A stretch of 64,000 bases of DNA from an uncultured Mucilaginibacter sp. (GCF_913773635.1 NZ_CAJYGQ010000001.1:62001-126000); one strand, 5' to 3'; shown: positions 36,500-45,669, counted from the first letter of the stretch. Notes: a model not told the origin generated them from the letters alone. Numbers and translations: made by a program.

Positions 36500-38803
36500 T
36501 TATTGTTGCGCAGTAGTATCAGGCGGTGCAATAATACTGCTATCGGCCGGTGCGCTTGTGCTATCACTTACCGATGAGGTGTCAACCCTGATGCGTGGCG
36601 ACGGACACATGTAAGTTTTAGTTATTTTAGACCAAGGCTTAGGAAAAGGCCCATAAGTGTAGCCTGATGAAGGGTCGGAATAAACCTTCTCCATAAAAGA
36701 ACCAAAGATAGGTAGTGCAGTATGTGACCCTTCACCTGTTTCAGATGAATTGAAGTGTACACTACGGTCATCGGCACCAACCCAAATTCCTGTTATTAAA
36801 TCTTTGGTTATACCCATATACCATCCGTCCACATAATCAGATGAGGTTCCGGTTTTACCACCAATTTGATTGCTGGCTTTTTTCCAAAGAATTGGATATT
36901 CCCATAGCGCTTGTGAGGTGCCACCGGGTTCCTCCATGCCGCCGCGGAACATATACAGCATTAGCCAAGCTGTTTCCTCGCTGATTACGCGTGTGCTTTT
37001 AAGTCCGAATTCTTTAATAACATTATCATTATGATCAGTAATCTTTGTAACCAAAAGCGGATCAATTCTTTCGCCCCTATTCAAGAATGTGCTGTAAGCC
37101 CTAACCATTTCATAAACTGATACGTCGTTTGAACCCAATGAGACTGAAGGGACAGCTTTCAGCGGACTTTCAATACCGCACTTGTGAGCATATTCAACCA
37201 CCTTATCCCAGCCAACTTCCTGCGTAATTTGTGCAGTAATTGAGTTAACAGATTTGCCCATGGCCCAACGTAAAGACATTTCACGGTATGAGAAATGAAA
37301 GTCGGCGTTTTTAGGTTCCCAAACTTCAGGCTTGCCGTTATCATCATATGAAATTGATACCGGTTTATCGGTGAACTTATCGCAAGGTGAATGGCCGTTA
37401 TCAATTGCAGTTAAATAAGCAAAAGGCTTGAACGTTGAGCCAGCCTGCCTTTTAGCCTGGTTAACGTGATCGTATTTGAAGTACTTGTTGTCAATTCCGC
37501 CAATCCAAACCTTTATTTTCCCGGTAGATGGCTCAATAGTCATCATGCCGGTATTAAGCAATTTGGTGTAGTAAATAATTGAATCGGTTGTTGAAAATGT
37601 AGTATCGCGTTCACCTTTCCAGGTAAATACCTTCATTTGTTTAGGCTTATCAAAATACTTGTTTATCTCAACAGTATCACCGTTGTATTTCTTCTTCAAT
37701 AAGCTGTAAATAGGCAGCTTCTGTTTGGCTTTCCATAAAAAGTCGGGTATCTCATTGCCTTTTGAGTCGCGCCATGGATTTTTGCCCCGCCATACGTTAT
37801 AAAACCTGCGCTGCAACATTTTCATCTTTTCGGCAACGGCTTCTTCCGCAAAGCCCTGCAGCTTTGAGTCAATAGTGGTATAAATTTTCAAGCCGTCTTC
37901 ATACAAATCGTAGTCGTTCTCTTTAAGCCACTTATCAAGCCACTTTTCAACTGCCCTGCGTAAGTAAGAGTCACTTTGACCCACCTCTTCAATGTGACTT
38001 AAATCAAGCCCTATTGGCTGTTTAATGTTGGCATCATACTCAGCCTTTTTCAGGTAGCCGTATTTTTCCATTTGCCCTAACACTACGTTACGGCGTTCAA
38101 CCGCTTTGTCGGGATAACGTATAGGGTTGTAGGTTGATGTTGCCTTAAGCATACCAATTAACAGTGCAGCTTCGGCAGCGTTAACTTGCTGAGGGTTTTT
38201 ATTAAAATATTTTAACGTAGCTGTTTTTATCCCAAAGGAGTTATTGCCAAATGTTACCGTGTTAAAATACATGGTAAGTATTTGTTGCTTGTTGTAAAGG
38301 TGTTCAATTTTAAACGCCGTAAGCCACTCCTTAAACTTAAATGCCACTGTACGCACCAGCGGAATATGCCGTATAAAACCTTGAGCTTTACGTTTACGGG
38401 TTTTGAAAAGATTTTTGGCAAGCTGTTGCGTTATGGTACTGGCACCGCGCCTGTCGCCGGTGGCAGTAGATATTAAGCTGGTAAAAAAGCCATAATAGTC
38501 AACACCGCCATGTTTATAAAACCTAACATCTTCTGTAGCCACCAGGGCATTAATCAGGTTAGGCGAAAGATCTTTATACTCTATAGGTGAGCGGTTCTCC
38601 TTGTAAAACTTGGCAAGCAGTTTCCCATCGGCGGTATATACTTCTGATGATAATGATAGCGTAGGGTCTTTAATATCCTGTAAACTTGGCGAATAGCCAA
38701 ATATTCCGAACAGGTTTAACTCTATAGAGCAGAAGAATATAATGACGAAATAAATAAATATCAGAAGGTAACGCAGTATAGGATTGCGGACACGTTTAAA
38801 CAT
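36500..38803 (-). CDS. Class A penicillin-binding protein (PBP1A-like)
   Basis: This 767-residue bifunctional peptidoglycan synthase is anchored by one N-terminal helix (about 9-30). The GT51 glycosyltransferase domain (about 60-250) has the catalytic Glu in TEDVRFYKHGGVDYYG and the RRGASTITQQLAKNL motif. The transpeptidase domain has the active Ser in QAGSTFKPFAY, the SxN motif in GKSVNSITAQ and KTG in IGGKTGTSSDYVDGWY. The C-terminus is a Ser/Thr/Pro-rich tail. It is alone on its strand, 67 bases upstream of the propeller/barrel gene. It is the main cell-wall synthase type in this phylum. Confidence 0.93.
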   Translation of the reverse strand: MFKRVRNPILRYLLIFIYFVIIFFCSIELNLFGIFGYSPSLQDIKDPTLSLSSEVYTADGKLLAKFYKENRSPIEYKDLSPNLINALVATEDVRFYKHGGVDYYGFFTSLISTATGDRRGASTITQQLAKNLFKTRKRKAQGFIRHIPLVRTVAFKFKEWLTAFKIEHLYNKQQILTMYFNTVTFGNNSFGIKTATLKYFNKNPQQVNAAEAALLIGMLKATSTYNPIRYPDKAVERRNVVLGQMEKYGYLKKAEYDANIKQPIGLDLSHIEEVGQSDSYLRRAVEKWLDKWLKENDYDLYEDGLKIYTTIDSKLQGFAEEAVAEKMKMLQRRFYNVWRGKNPWRDSKGNEIPDFLWKAKQKLPIYSLLKKKYNGDTVEINKYFDKPKQMKVFTWKGERDTTFSTTDSIIYYTKLLNTGMMTIEPSTGKIKVWIGGIDNKYFKYDHVNQAKRQAGSTFKPFAYLTAIDNGHSPCDKFTDKPVSISYDDNGKPEVWEPKNADFHFSYREMSLRWAMGKSVNSITAQITQEVGWDKVVEYAHKCGIESPLKAVPSVSLGSNDVSVYEMVRAYSTFLNRGERIDPLLVTKITDHNDNVIKEFGLKSTRVISEETAWLMLYMFRGGMEEPGGTSQALWEYPILWKKASNQIGGKTGTSSDYVDGWYMGITKDLITGIWVGADDRSVHFNSSETGEGSHTALPIFGSFMEKVYSDPSSGYTYGPFPKPWSKITKTYMCPSPRIRVDTSSVSDSTSAPADSSIIAPPDTTAQQ

Positions 38804-38910
38804 TGGCTAAAATTGTAAGTTATATAGTAACATAAAGCCACCAACCAATACCAATAACGGTAATATGCGTTGTAAATTTTATGCTAACATCGCACAAAGC
38901 TATTTTAATC

Positions 38911-39789
38911 ATGCAAAATATAACTAACAATTTTAAAATTACCGGTAATAAGAAAATTTCTCTTAACAATTTCGATACAGACTATACTGCTGATGTAAAA
39001 AAAGAAGATGCAAAAGCAATTTTAAAAGCGCTGGTTAAAGAAACAGCCGATTTACAGGATAAGCTTTACGCGGCCAATAAATATAGCATGCTGCTTATAT
39101 TTCAGGCTATGGATGCAGCCGGTAAGGATGGAGCTATAAAACACACTATGTCGGGCATAAATCCGCAAGGATGCCAGGTTTATAGTTTTAAGCAGCCAAG
39201 TACCGAGGAGTATAATCATGATTTTTTATGGCGTCATAGTAAAGCTTTACCCGAGCGCGGACGCATAGGCATCCATAACCGGTCGCATTATGAGAATGTA
39301 CTGGTTAGTAAGGTACATCCCGAAAACGTTCTAAGAGAAAATTTGCCTGACATACATAGAGTTGAGGATATTGACGATAAGTTTTGGAATGAGCGTTACA
39401 AGAGCATCAGAGCCTTTGAACGAAACCTGCATAACAACGGAACTGTAGTTATTAAATTCTTTTTGCATCTATCAAAAAAGGAACAGAAAAAGAGGTTTTT
39501 GCAACGTATCGACGATCCTTCAAAGAACTGGAAATTTAGTGCGGCTGATATAAAAGAGAGAGGGTATTGGAAGGATTATATGGCGGCTTATGAACAAGCC
39601 ATAAGCGAAACTGCCAATGATGATGCTCCATGGTATATTATACCGGCTGATAAAAAGTGGTTTTCACGGATAGCCATATCAAGCGTAATTGTAGAAACGC
39701 TGAAAAGCTTGGAATTGCAATACCCGGTGTTGCCAAAGGACGAAGCCTACCGTTTGCAACAAACCAAGGAGCAACTAATGGGCGAATAG
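38911..39789 (+). CDS. ppk2: Polyphosphate kinase 2 family protein
   Basis: This protein of about 292 residues is in the PPK2 family, which moves phosphate between polyphosphate and nucleotides. Walker A-type FQAMDAAGKDGAIKHTMSGI, the lid and binding segment WRHSKALPERGRIGIHNRSHYE, and RIDDPSKNWKFSAADIKERGYW are all characteristic. Single-domain length suggests polyphosphate-driven AMP or ADP phosphorylation, but the class cannot be fixed by eye. The frame is also open from an ATG at 38881. The start at 38911 is chosen because TAAATTTT (a one-mismatch -7 box) runs right up to the earlier ATG. It ends directly against the stop of the Rrf2 gene, tail to tail with no gap. Confidence 0.88.
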   Translation: MQNITNNFKITGNKKISLNNFDTDYTADVKKEDAKAILKALVKETADLQDKLYAANKYSMLLIFQAMDAAGKDGAIKHTMSGINPQGCQVYSFKQPSTEEYNHDFLWRHSKALPERGRIGIHNRSHYENVLVSKVHPENVLRENLPDIHRVEDIDDKFWNERYKSIRAFERNLHNNGTVVIKFFLHLSKKEQKKRFLQRIDDPSKNWKFSAADIKERGYWKDYMAAYEQAISETANDDAPWYIIPADKKWFSRIAISSVIVETLKSLELQYPVLPKDEAYRLQQTKEQLMGE

Positions 39790-40245
39790 TTAATTCAGAT
39801 CTATTAATGCAGAATCACCAAGGGAAACCTCCTTGCTGATTAAGTCGGCAATGCTGGTTTCAGAAAGTATTTTTAGCGTTGCATCTCTGATGTCCATAAA
39901 CATACTTCTGATACCGCAGGTAGACTCGTTGTGGCATTCTTCGCAACGGTGATAAAAGTTAAGACTTACGCAAGGCACCATGGCAATGGGCCCATCAGTA
40001 ATGCGAAGTATGCTTACTAAAAAAATATCTTTTGGGTCTTTGTTTATGGCGTAGCCGCCACCTGCTCCTTTTTTGCTGTACAAAAATCCAGCTTTGCGTA
40101 ATTCAAGCAATATAACTTCAAGAAACTTTTTAGGTATTTTTTCCAGCTCTGCTATCTGCGCAATCTGCATCGGCGGATTGTCTTTGTTTTTTCCCAAAAC
40201 AATCAGCGCCTTAATGGCATACTTAGTTTTCTTAGATAGCATAGT
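39790..40245 (-). CDS. Rrf2-family transcriptional regulator with cysteine cluster
   Basis: This regulator of about 151 residues has the Rrf2 winged helix MLSKKTKYAIKALIVLG, then IAQIAELEKIPKKFLEVIL and KKGAGGGYAINKDP. The sensing region contains four cysteines in VPCVSLNFYHRCEEC plus a further Cys seven residues on (STCGIR), spacing compatible with an Fe-S cluster or thiol switch as in IscR, NsrR or CymR. The frame extends to 40308, but the ATG at 40245 gives the standard family N-terminus. Targets are unknown. Sulfur or cysteine metabolism, iron-sulfur supply or nitrosative stress are the usual Rrf2 themes. Confidence 0.85.
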   Translation of the reverse strand, partial: TMLSKKTKYAIKALIVLGKNKDNPPMQIAQIAELEKIPKKFLEVILLELRKAGFLYSKKGAGGGYAINKDPKDIFLVSILRITDGPIAMVPCVSLNFYHRCEECHNESTCGIRSMFMDIRDATLKILSETSIADLISKEVSLGDSALIDLN

Positions 40246-40441
40246 TAAAAGTGAGGTACAATTATAGGAAAAAATGCAGCCAAATAAAAAATTGACCTTT
40301 ACAAGCAAACAATTGGTTTGAATATCGTCTTAAAGCGATTTATAAATACCGCAGTCTTTCAATCAATTTGTAAGACTGTTGATATCCATTTAAATAGCAG
40401 TAAGGTCTACTAAAATTATGGATTATTTGCCAAACAAAATA

Positions 40442-41587
40442 TTATTCTTTAATTTTTTGCACCATTAGCACAATTAAACCGCCTAACATGGCTATTAAGC
40501 CAAAAGACCAGCGTAGGCCAACCGCTTGTGCAACGTAGCCGACAAATGGCGGTACAAGTAAGAAACCGAAGTAACCTATAGTAGATATAGAAGCAATAGC
40601 GACCCCGCTGCTTAACGTGGCAGATTTACCTGCAATACTGAAAACCAGCGGTACAACGCAGGCAACGCCAAGGCCCACAAGCATAAATCCTATAGCCGCA
40701 GGTATGGCGTAAGGCACTAGTACGGCAAGCAGCAGTCCGGCAAATATAAACCAACCACTATAGTTGAGCATGTTTTTAATGCCAATACGTGTAACAACCT
40801 TATCTCCAACAAAACGCGCTATGGTCATAGCTATCATATAGCCTACAAAAGCCGCTGTTGCCGTGGCCTTGCCGGTATAAATGGCTTTTTCAAAGTAAAT
40901 GGCACTCCAATCGTACATGGTGTTTTCACAAGCCATGCAGGCGAAGCAAATAACTGCAAACTTAAGCATGTGCTTATCAGGCAGTATTAAAAATGGTTTA
41001 CGTTCAACAGGCTTTGGTTTCTGGTGAAATGTTGACGGATAGTAATAGATTGAGGCCGCACAAAGCAGTAAACTTACAGCGCCAAGATGATACAGTAAAC
41101 CGATATTAAAGCTAACCATCACATATCCAACGGCAGCACCTGCAAAGCCGGCCATGCTCCAAATACCATGAAAGGTTGTGATTATAGACTTTGGATATAG
41201 CGATTGTACACCTACTGATTGTGCATTAACAGATAAATTAAGCAAGTTTCGGCCTGAGCCAAATGCAAATAGTATAACGGCAAATTGCCAAACCGTGGTT
41301 GCAAGACCCAAAAACAGCAGCACAGCATTAAACAGCAACGCACCAAACATCATTATGCTGCGGCTGGTGTAATGGCTAAGCAGCCGGCCTGTAACGGGCA
41401 TAGTTGCCATGAGGCCAATTGGAAGTGCAAAAAGTAATGAACCTAACTGGGCTTCATTCAAATGCAAATCATGCTGTACACTTGGTATACGCGACGCCCA
41501 TGATGAATAACCAAAGCCTGAAATAAAAAAGAAGACTGCACACCCTATGCGTAAATCACGAGGCGATTTATTGACGAACTCTGCCAT
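40442..41587 (-). CDS. MFS transporter, YbjJ-like
   Basis: This carrier of about 381 residues has 12 hydrophobic segments in the major facilitator superfamily. The N-terminal LRIGCAVFFFISGFGYSSWASRIP and GTXG-like conserved loops resemble the E. coli YbjJ group. It lies 40 bases downstream of the LacI-family regulator on the same strand and may be co-transcribed with it, so a sugar or sugar-related substrate is possible. The ATG at 41587 is chosen over a TTG three codons earlier. The substrate is unknown. Confidence 0.78.
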   Translation of the reverse strand: MAEFVNKSPRDLRIGCAVFFFISGFGYSSWASRIPSVQHDLHLNEAQLGSLLFALPIGLMATMPVTGRLLSHYTSRSIMMFGALLFNAVLLFLGLATTVWQFAVILFAFGSGRNLLNLSVNAQSVGVQSLYPKSIITTFHGIWSMAGFAGAAVGYVMVSFNIGLLYHLGAVSLLLCAASIYYYPSTFHQKPKPVERKPFLILPDKHMLKFAVICFACMACENTMYDWSAIYFEKAIYTGKATATAAFVGYMIAMTIARFVGDKVVTRIGIKNMLNYSGWFIFAGLLLAVLVPYAIPAAIGFMLVGLGVACVVPLVFSIAGKSATLSSGVAIASISTIGYFGFLLVPPFVGYVAQAVGLRWSFGLIAMLGGLIVLMVQKIKE

Positions 41588-41626
41588 GCGCCGCAAAAAT
41601 AAGCATTGCAGCGGCTTTTTTGGCCT

Positions 41627-42661
41627 TTACTTCCTTTTAACTGATGAATCCCTGATTATTATCTCGGATTTTTGCGTGATTCTTTTTGCAGATTGAGCAG
41701 CTGCTGATGTGTTATTTATACGGTTAACAAGTATGCGGGCGGCCTCTTCGCCCATTATATCGCCTTTGTAATTTACCGTTGTCAAATTGGGCTCAATTAT
41801 ACTTGCTTCGGTGTCATTGTTAAACCCGGCAAAGGCAATATCCTGAGGAATGCGTATGCCAGATTTTTTTATCTCCTGCATGCAGCCTACGGCGCAGGCA
41901 TCGTTAGTAACAAAAACAGCATCAGGCCGCTCTTCCATATTCATTATTTGTTGAGCCGCATCAATCCCAGCATTCATGGTAAGGTCTGTCTTAATAACTA
42001 AGCTTTCATTAAAAGGTATATTATAATCTTCCAATGCCTTTTTATAGCCGGTAAACCTATCGGCTGCTACACTACTTATTTTAAAGGCAGTAACATGCGC
42101 AATGCGTTTACAGCCCTGTGTAATTAAGTGCTCAGTAATATCATAAGCGGCCTTTATATTGTCTATCTCAATACCCGGGCATTTAGGGTGCGGCCAAACA
42201 CGGTCAAAATATACCAGCGGAATACCGCGTTTTACAAAACTTTCGAAATGGTCTGCATTCTCCGTTTCATAAGCTAAAGATACCAGCAACCCATCAACCC
42301 GGTTATTGTACATAGCCTGCGCTATGTTAATTTCTTTGTTAACATTATCAAGGGATTGACTGATGATGAGATTATAGCCGGCATCACTCAAAACTCTTTC
42401 GGCGCCGGCAATAACGTTTGACATGAAGCTGCTGTTGAGGTTACCTACTATAATGCCAATGATGTTACTTTTACGCTTACGCAGGTTGCTGGCCATTTGG
42501 TTTGAGCGGTATCCCATGCTTTTTGCCGTTTCCTGCACCTTTGCTTTGGTATTAATATTTACCGAGGGATGGTCCATCAATGCACGGCTTACGGTAGCTG
42601 CTGAAATATTTAAAGCTTTGGCAATATCGTATATCGTAATTTCTTTATCAGGAATACTCAT
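41627..42661 (-). CDS. LacI-family transcriptional regulator
   Basis: This 344-residue regulator has an N-terminal HTH (ITIYDIAKALNISAATVSRAL), hinge ASNLRKRKSNIIGIIV, and a periplasmic-binding-protein-like effector domain (about 62-335) with QSLDNVNKEINIAQAM, RVDGLLVS and DIAFAGFNNDTEASII. The effector is likely a sugar or sugar phosphate. It follows the tal-tktN-tktC genes on the same strand but has its own exact -7 box. It is the best in-window candidate to bind the CAATCGATTG palindromes at xylB, xylA and tal, a proposal based on palindrome type and location. LacI proteins mostly repress and are released by an inducer; some activate. Confidence 0.9.
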   Translation of the reverse strand: MSIPDKEITIYDIAKALNISAATVSRALMDHPSVNINTKAKVQETAKSMGYRSNQMASNLRKRKSNIIGIIVGNLNSSFMSNVIAGAERVLSDAGYNLIISQSLDNVNKEINIAQAMYNNRVDGLLVSLAYETENADHFESFVKRGIPLVYFDRVWPHPKCPGIEIDNIKAAYDITEHLITQGCKRIAHVTAFKISSVAADRFTGYKKALEDYNIPFNESLVIKTDLTMNAGIDAAQQIMNMEERPDAVFVTNDACAVGCMQEIKKSGIRIPQDIAFAGFNNDTEASIIEPNLTTVNYKGDIMGEEAARILVNRINNTSAAAQSAKRITQKSEIIIRDSSVKRK

Positions 42662-42683
42662 TTCATCAAATTCATTTTAATGA

Positions 42684-42691
42684 CAAATGTA
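42684..42691 (-). promoter_or_regulatory. -7 promoter box of the LacI-family gene
   Basis: On the minus strand this reads TACATTTG, an exact TAnnTTTG match, 22 bases before the start codon. Together with the terminator at 42781-42807 it suggests separate transcription from tktC. Confidence 0.5.
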
Positions 42692-42780
42692 AAGGTAGCG
42701 TTTATAGTTGTATAATAAACCTGATTGTTACGGTATAGAGAGGGGATGTAGCCTCGCTGATTAATACAGCGTGTAAACAG

Positions 42781-42807
42781 AAAAAGCCGCCTTGAAGGCA
42801 GCTTTTT
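42781..42807 (-). terminator. Terminator of the transketolase genes
   Basis: AAAAAGCCGCCTT pairs with AAGGCAGCTTTTT with one mismatch and a tight loop, about 24 bases after the tktC stop. Confidence 0.78.
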
Positions 42808-42830
42808 CTGTTTTGTATTAGCGAATTAAT

Positions 42831-43787
42831 TTATCCTTTACGCTGGATAGCTTTTTGCGCTGCCTCAACAATGGCAGGTGCATTAAGCTTATATTTCTGC
42901 ATCAGTTGCTCTGGTGTACCTGATTCACCAAATGAATCATTAACTGCTACGTACTCTTGTGGTGCCGGCAGGTTTTTAATTAATACCTGTGCAACCGAAT
43001 CACCTAAACCACCTAGGCGGTTGTGCTCTTCGGCTGTTACCACGCAACGTGTTTTGCTAACTGATTTTAAAATGGCTTCTTCATCCAAAGGTTTGATGGT
43101 GTGGATGTTAATTATCTCAGCTGAAATACCCATAGCTTCCAGTTGCTCTCCTGCTTGTATGGCTTCCCACACCAGGTGGCCGGTTGCAATAATGGTAACA
43201 TCAGTACCTTCACTAACCATCCAGGCCTTACCAATTTCAAAAACCTGATCGGCAGGGGTGAAGATAGGCACTACCGGGCGACCGAAACGCAAGTAAACCG
43301 GGCCATGATGCTCGGCAATGGCAATGGTAGCTGCTTTGGTTTGGTTATAATCACAAGGGTTAATAACGGTCATGCCCGGAAGCATTTTCATCATACCCAA
43401 ATCTTCCAGTATCTGGTGGGTTGCGCCATCTTCGCCCAGGGTTAAACCGGCGTGTGAAGCACAAATTTTAACGTTTTTATCAGAATAAGCTATTGATTGG
43501 CGAATTTGATCGTAAACGCGGCCGGTTGAAAAGTTGGCAAAAGTACCGGTGAATGGAACATGGCCACCAATTGTCATACCGGCTGCAATACCCATCATGT
43601 TAGCTTCGGCAATACCTACCTGTACAAAACGTTCCGGGAATGCATTGATAAAATCCTGCATTTTAAGTGAGCCAACCAAATCGGCACAAAGGGCAACAAC
43701 TTTAGGGTTGCGTTTACCAGCCTCAAGCAAACCTGCTCCAAAGCCCGAACGCGTATCTTTTTTCTCTGTATATGTATACTTGGTCAC
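42831..43787 (-). CDS. tktC: Transketolase, C-terminal subunit
   Basis: This 318-residue protein matches the pyrimidine-binding and C-terminal domains of transketolase: SGFGAGLLEAGKRNPKVVALCADL, RFVQVGIAEANMMGIAAGM (activating Glu), THAGL-type SHAGLTLGEDGATHQ, and a C-terminal domain with EEHNRLGGLGDSV. It joins the N-terminal subunit encoded upstream to make an active enzyme that moves two-carbon units in the pentose phosphate pathway. Start is GTG at 43787. A 94-base gap separates it from tktN. DXP synthase-type proteins look similar, but the paired N-subunit and the adjacent transaldolase favour transketolase. Confidence 0.9.
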   Translation of the reverse strand: MTKYTYTEKKDTRSGFGAGLLEAGKRNPKVVALCADLVGSLKMQDFINAFPERFVQVGIAEANMMGIAAGMTIGGHVPFTGTFANFSTGRVYDQIRQSIAYSDKNVKICASHAGLTLGEDGATHQILEDLGMMKMLPGMTVINPCDYNQTKAATIAIAEHHGPVYLRFGRPVVPIFTPADQVFEIGKAWMVSEGTDVTIIATGHLVWEAIQAGEQLEAMGISAEIINIHTIKPLDEEAILKSVSKTRCVVTAEEHNRLGGLGDSVAQVLIKNLPAPQEYVAVNDSFGESGTPEQLMQKYKLNAPAIVEAAQKAIQRKG

Positions 43788-43881
43788 TGTTTTCTTCTTA
43801 AGTGATTGAGTTATTCAGTTAATTTTTGTTGGAAACGTGAATTACGAGTTAAAATTTTGTTTTCTACTCTTGGCTCTGTTC

Positions 43882-44727
43882 TTAGTAGTCTCCTAAAGTT
43901 TCCTGTAATTGATCTAACGCCTGCTGTAACTGGGCATCGTTAGGTGCAACGCCGTGCCATTTGTGGCTGCCCATCATAAAATCAACTCCGGCACCCATCT
44001 CGGTTTGCATCAATATCATTACCGGTTTGCCTTTACCGCTAAGGGCAATAGCTTTTTGCAGTCCTTCAACAACCAAGGCCATGTCATTGCCCTGCATTTC
44101 CATAACCTCCCAGCCGAAAGCTTCAAACTTAGCACGCAAATCGCCTAATGATAATACCACTTTCGTAGGACCATCAATTTGCTGGCCATTTACATCAACT
44201 GTAGCAATCAGGTTGTCGACACGGTTGTGTGGAGCAAACATAGCTGCTTCCCAAATTTGGCCTTCCTGTAATTCTCCATCGCCATGTAAAGTAAATACCA
44301 GGCGGTCATCACCGTTGAGCTTTTTACTCAACGCAGCACCAATACCAACCGATAAGCCCTGGCCTAATGACCCGGATGCCATGCGAATGCCAGGCAAACC
44401 TTCGTGCGTAGTAGGGTGACCTTGCAGCCTTGAATCTAACTTACGGAAAGTTCCTAATTCTGATTTGTCAAAGTAACCGGCGTGAGCCAGTACCGAATAG
44501 AAAACAGGTGATATGTGCCCGTTTGATAAAAAGAAAAGGTCTTCGCCAACACCGTCCATATTAAAAGACGGGTCGTTTTTCATGATTGAAAAATATAAGG
44601 CTACCAAGTAATCGGTACAGCCTAATGAGCCACCCGGATGACCGCTTTGACAGCCGTGCACCATGCGCACAACATCGCGGCGTACTTGTGAGGCAATATT
44701 TTTAAGCTCTGAAATATCTTGTGTCAT
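43882..44727 (-). CDS. tktN: Transketolase, N-terminal (ThDP pyrophosphate-binding) subunit
   Basis: This 281-residue protein carries the ThDP/Mg-binding motif GDGELQEGQIWEAAMFA with IATVDVNGQQIDGPT, the N-terminal HGCQSGHPGGSLGCTDYLVALYF and the phosphate-site RLQGHPTTHEGLPGI. It must associate with the C-terminal subunit encoded next. Split transketolases are common in Bacteroidota and archaea. It lies between tal and tktC; the 97-base gap on the tal side contains a palindromic repeat. Confidence 0.92.
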   Translation of the reverse strand: MTQDISELKNIASQVRRDVVRMVHGCQSGHPGGSLGCTDYLVALYFSIMKNDPSFNMDGVGEDLFFLSNGHISPVFYSVLAHAGYFDKSELGTFRKLDSRLQGHPTTHEGLPGIRMASGSLGQGLSVGIGAALSKKLNGDDRLVFTLHGDGELQEGQIWEAAMFAPHNRVDNLIATVDVNGQQIDGPTKVVLSLGDLRAKFEAFGWEVMEMQGNDMALVVEGLQKAIALSGKGKPVMILMQTEMGAGVDFMMGSHKWHGVAPNDAQLQQALDQLQETLGDY

Positions 44728-44758
44728 TTTTAGTATTAGTTGATTGATATTAGTTCAT

Positions 44759-44819
44759 AGTTAATGGTTTATAGTTCATAGCGTGAGCCTAAGCAGCCAT
44801 GAACTATGGACCATAAACT
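44759..44819. repeat. Imperfect palindromic repeat between tktN and tal
   Basis: A 21-base arm (44759-44779) pairs with 44799-44819 in 18 of 21 positions around a 19-base loop. The left side also contains two direct copies of AGTTCATAG. Its AGTTCATAG/CTATGAACT-like words look like a dispersed REP-type element rather than a normal terminator, since no T run follows. It may affect tal-tkt mRNA stability. Confidence 0.55.
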
Positions 44820-44824
44820 TAAAA

Positions 44825-45502
44825 TTATTTAACCGGCTCAACGCCCGCTGCAGCAGCTTTAGCATGGTCGGCAAGGAACTGAGCCAGGCCGTTGTCGGTT
44901 AACGGGTGTTTCAACAAAGCAGTAATTGCGCTAAGTGGGCCGGTGATAACATCGGCACCAATTTTAGCACAATTAATGATGTGCATAGCATGACGAACCG
45001 AAGCTGCAAGAATTTGAGTTTCGTACCCGTAGTTATCATATATCAAACGGATATCTTCAATCAAAGTTAAGCCATCTGTTGATACGTCATCTAAACGGCC
45101 AATAAACGGCGATACGTAGGTAGCACCCGCTTTAGCAGCCAATAATGCCTGACCAGCCGAAAATACCAGTGTACAGTTAGTTTTAATACCTTGCTGGGTA
45201 AAATATTTAATGGCTTTAACACCATCTTTAATCATTGGCACTTTTACAACAATGCGTTCGTGCAGCTCGGCCAAAGCCAAACCTTCGGCAACCATTTCAT
45301 CATAAGTAGTTGCAATTACTTCGGCGCTAACATCACCATCGGTAATGTCGCATATAGCTTTATAATGAGCAATTACATTATCATGGCCGGTAATACCTTC
45401 TTTAGCCATGAGTGATGGGTTAGTGGTTACACCGTCTAAAATCCCCATGTCATGGGCTTCGCTAATTTGAGACAGGTTGGCCGTGTCGATAAAAAACTTC
45501 AT
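44825..45502 (-). CDS. tal: Transaldolase, TalC/fructose-6-phosphate-aldolase type
   Basis: This 225-residue TIM-barrel enzyme is of the small transaldolase class. [49 protein letters not shown] (Schiff-base Lys in VKVPM), [20 protein letters not shown] and ILAASVRH are hallmark segments (the first is given only in part by its ends). It moves a dihydroxyacetone unit in the non-oxidative pentose phosphate pathway. Some close relatives are fructose-6-phosphate aldolases. The following transketolase genes favour transaldolase. A copy of the candidate LacI operator lies 117 bases upstream. Confidence 0.92.
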   Translation of the reverse strand: MKFFIDTANLSQISEAHDMGILDGVTTNPSLMAKEGITGHDNVIAHYKAICDITDGDVSAEVIATTYDEMVAEGLALAELHERIVVKVPMIKDGVKAIKYFTQQGIKTNCTLVFSAGQALLAAKAGATYVSPFIGRLDDVSTDGLTLIEDIRLIYDNYGYETQILAASVRHAMHIINCAKIGADVITGPLSAITALLKHPLTDNGLAQFLADHAKAAAAGVEPVK

Positions 45503-45618
45503 AATTAATGGTATGTATTGAATTAAATGTCAGAATAACACTTATTTTAAATTTGTTAAAGCTAAAGAATGCGGTGTAAAAATGCAATTAATTTTCGGGG
45601 TTACCTAAATATTTTCTG

Positions 45619-45628
45619 CAATCGATTG
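45619..45628. promoter_or_regulatory. Candidate LacI-family operator, copy 3 (tal)
   Basis: CAATCGATTG is identical to the xylB site at 4764-4773. It lies in the 167-base gap between the tal start (45502) and the end of the upstream barrel gene, on the promoter side of tal. Confidence 0.6.
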
Positions 45629-45669
45629 TATTGCTAATTGCTTGTATTTAGTAAATATTGAAGAAGAAC

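Noticed and set aside
43961-44419. 152-residue open frame on the plus strand opposite tktN
   Set aside because: It mirrors the codon pattern of the transketolase subunit and shows no domain or promoter.
41627-45502. Treating tal, tktN, tktC, the LacI gene and the MFS gene as a single operon
   Set aside because: A terminator-like hairpin at 42781-42807 and an exact -7 box at 42684-42691 separate the LacI and MFS genes from tktC.
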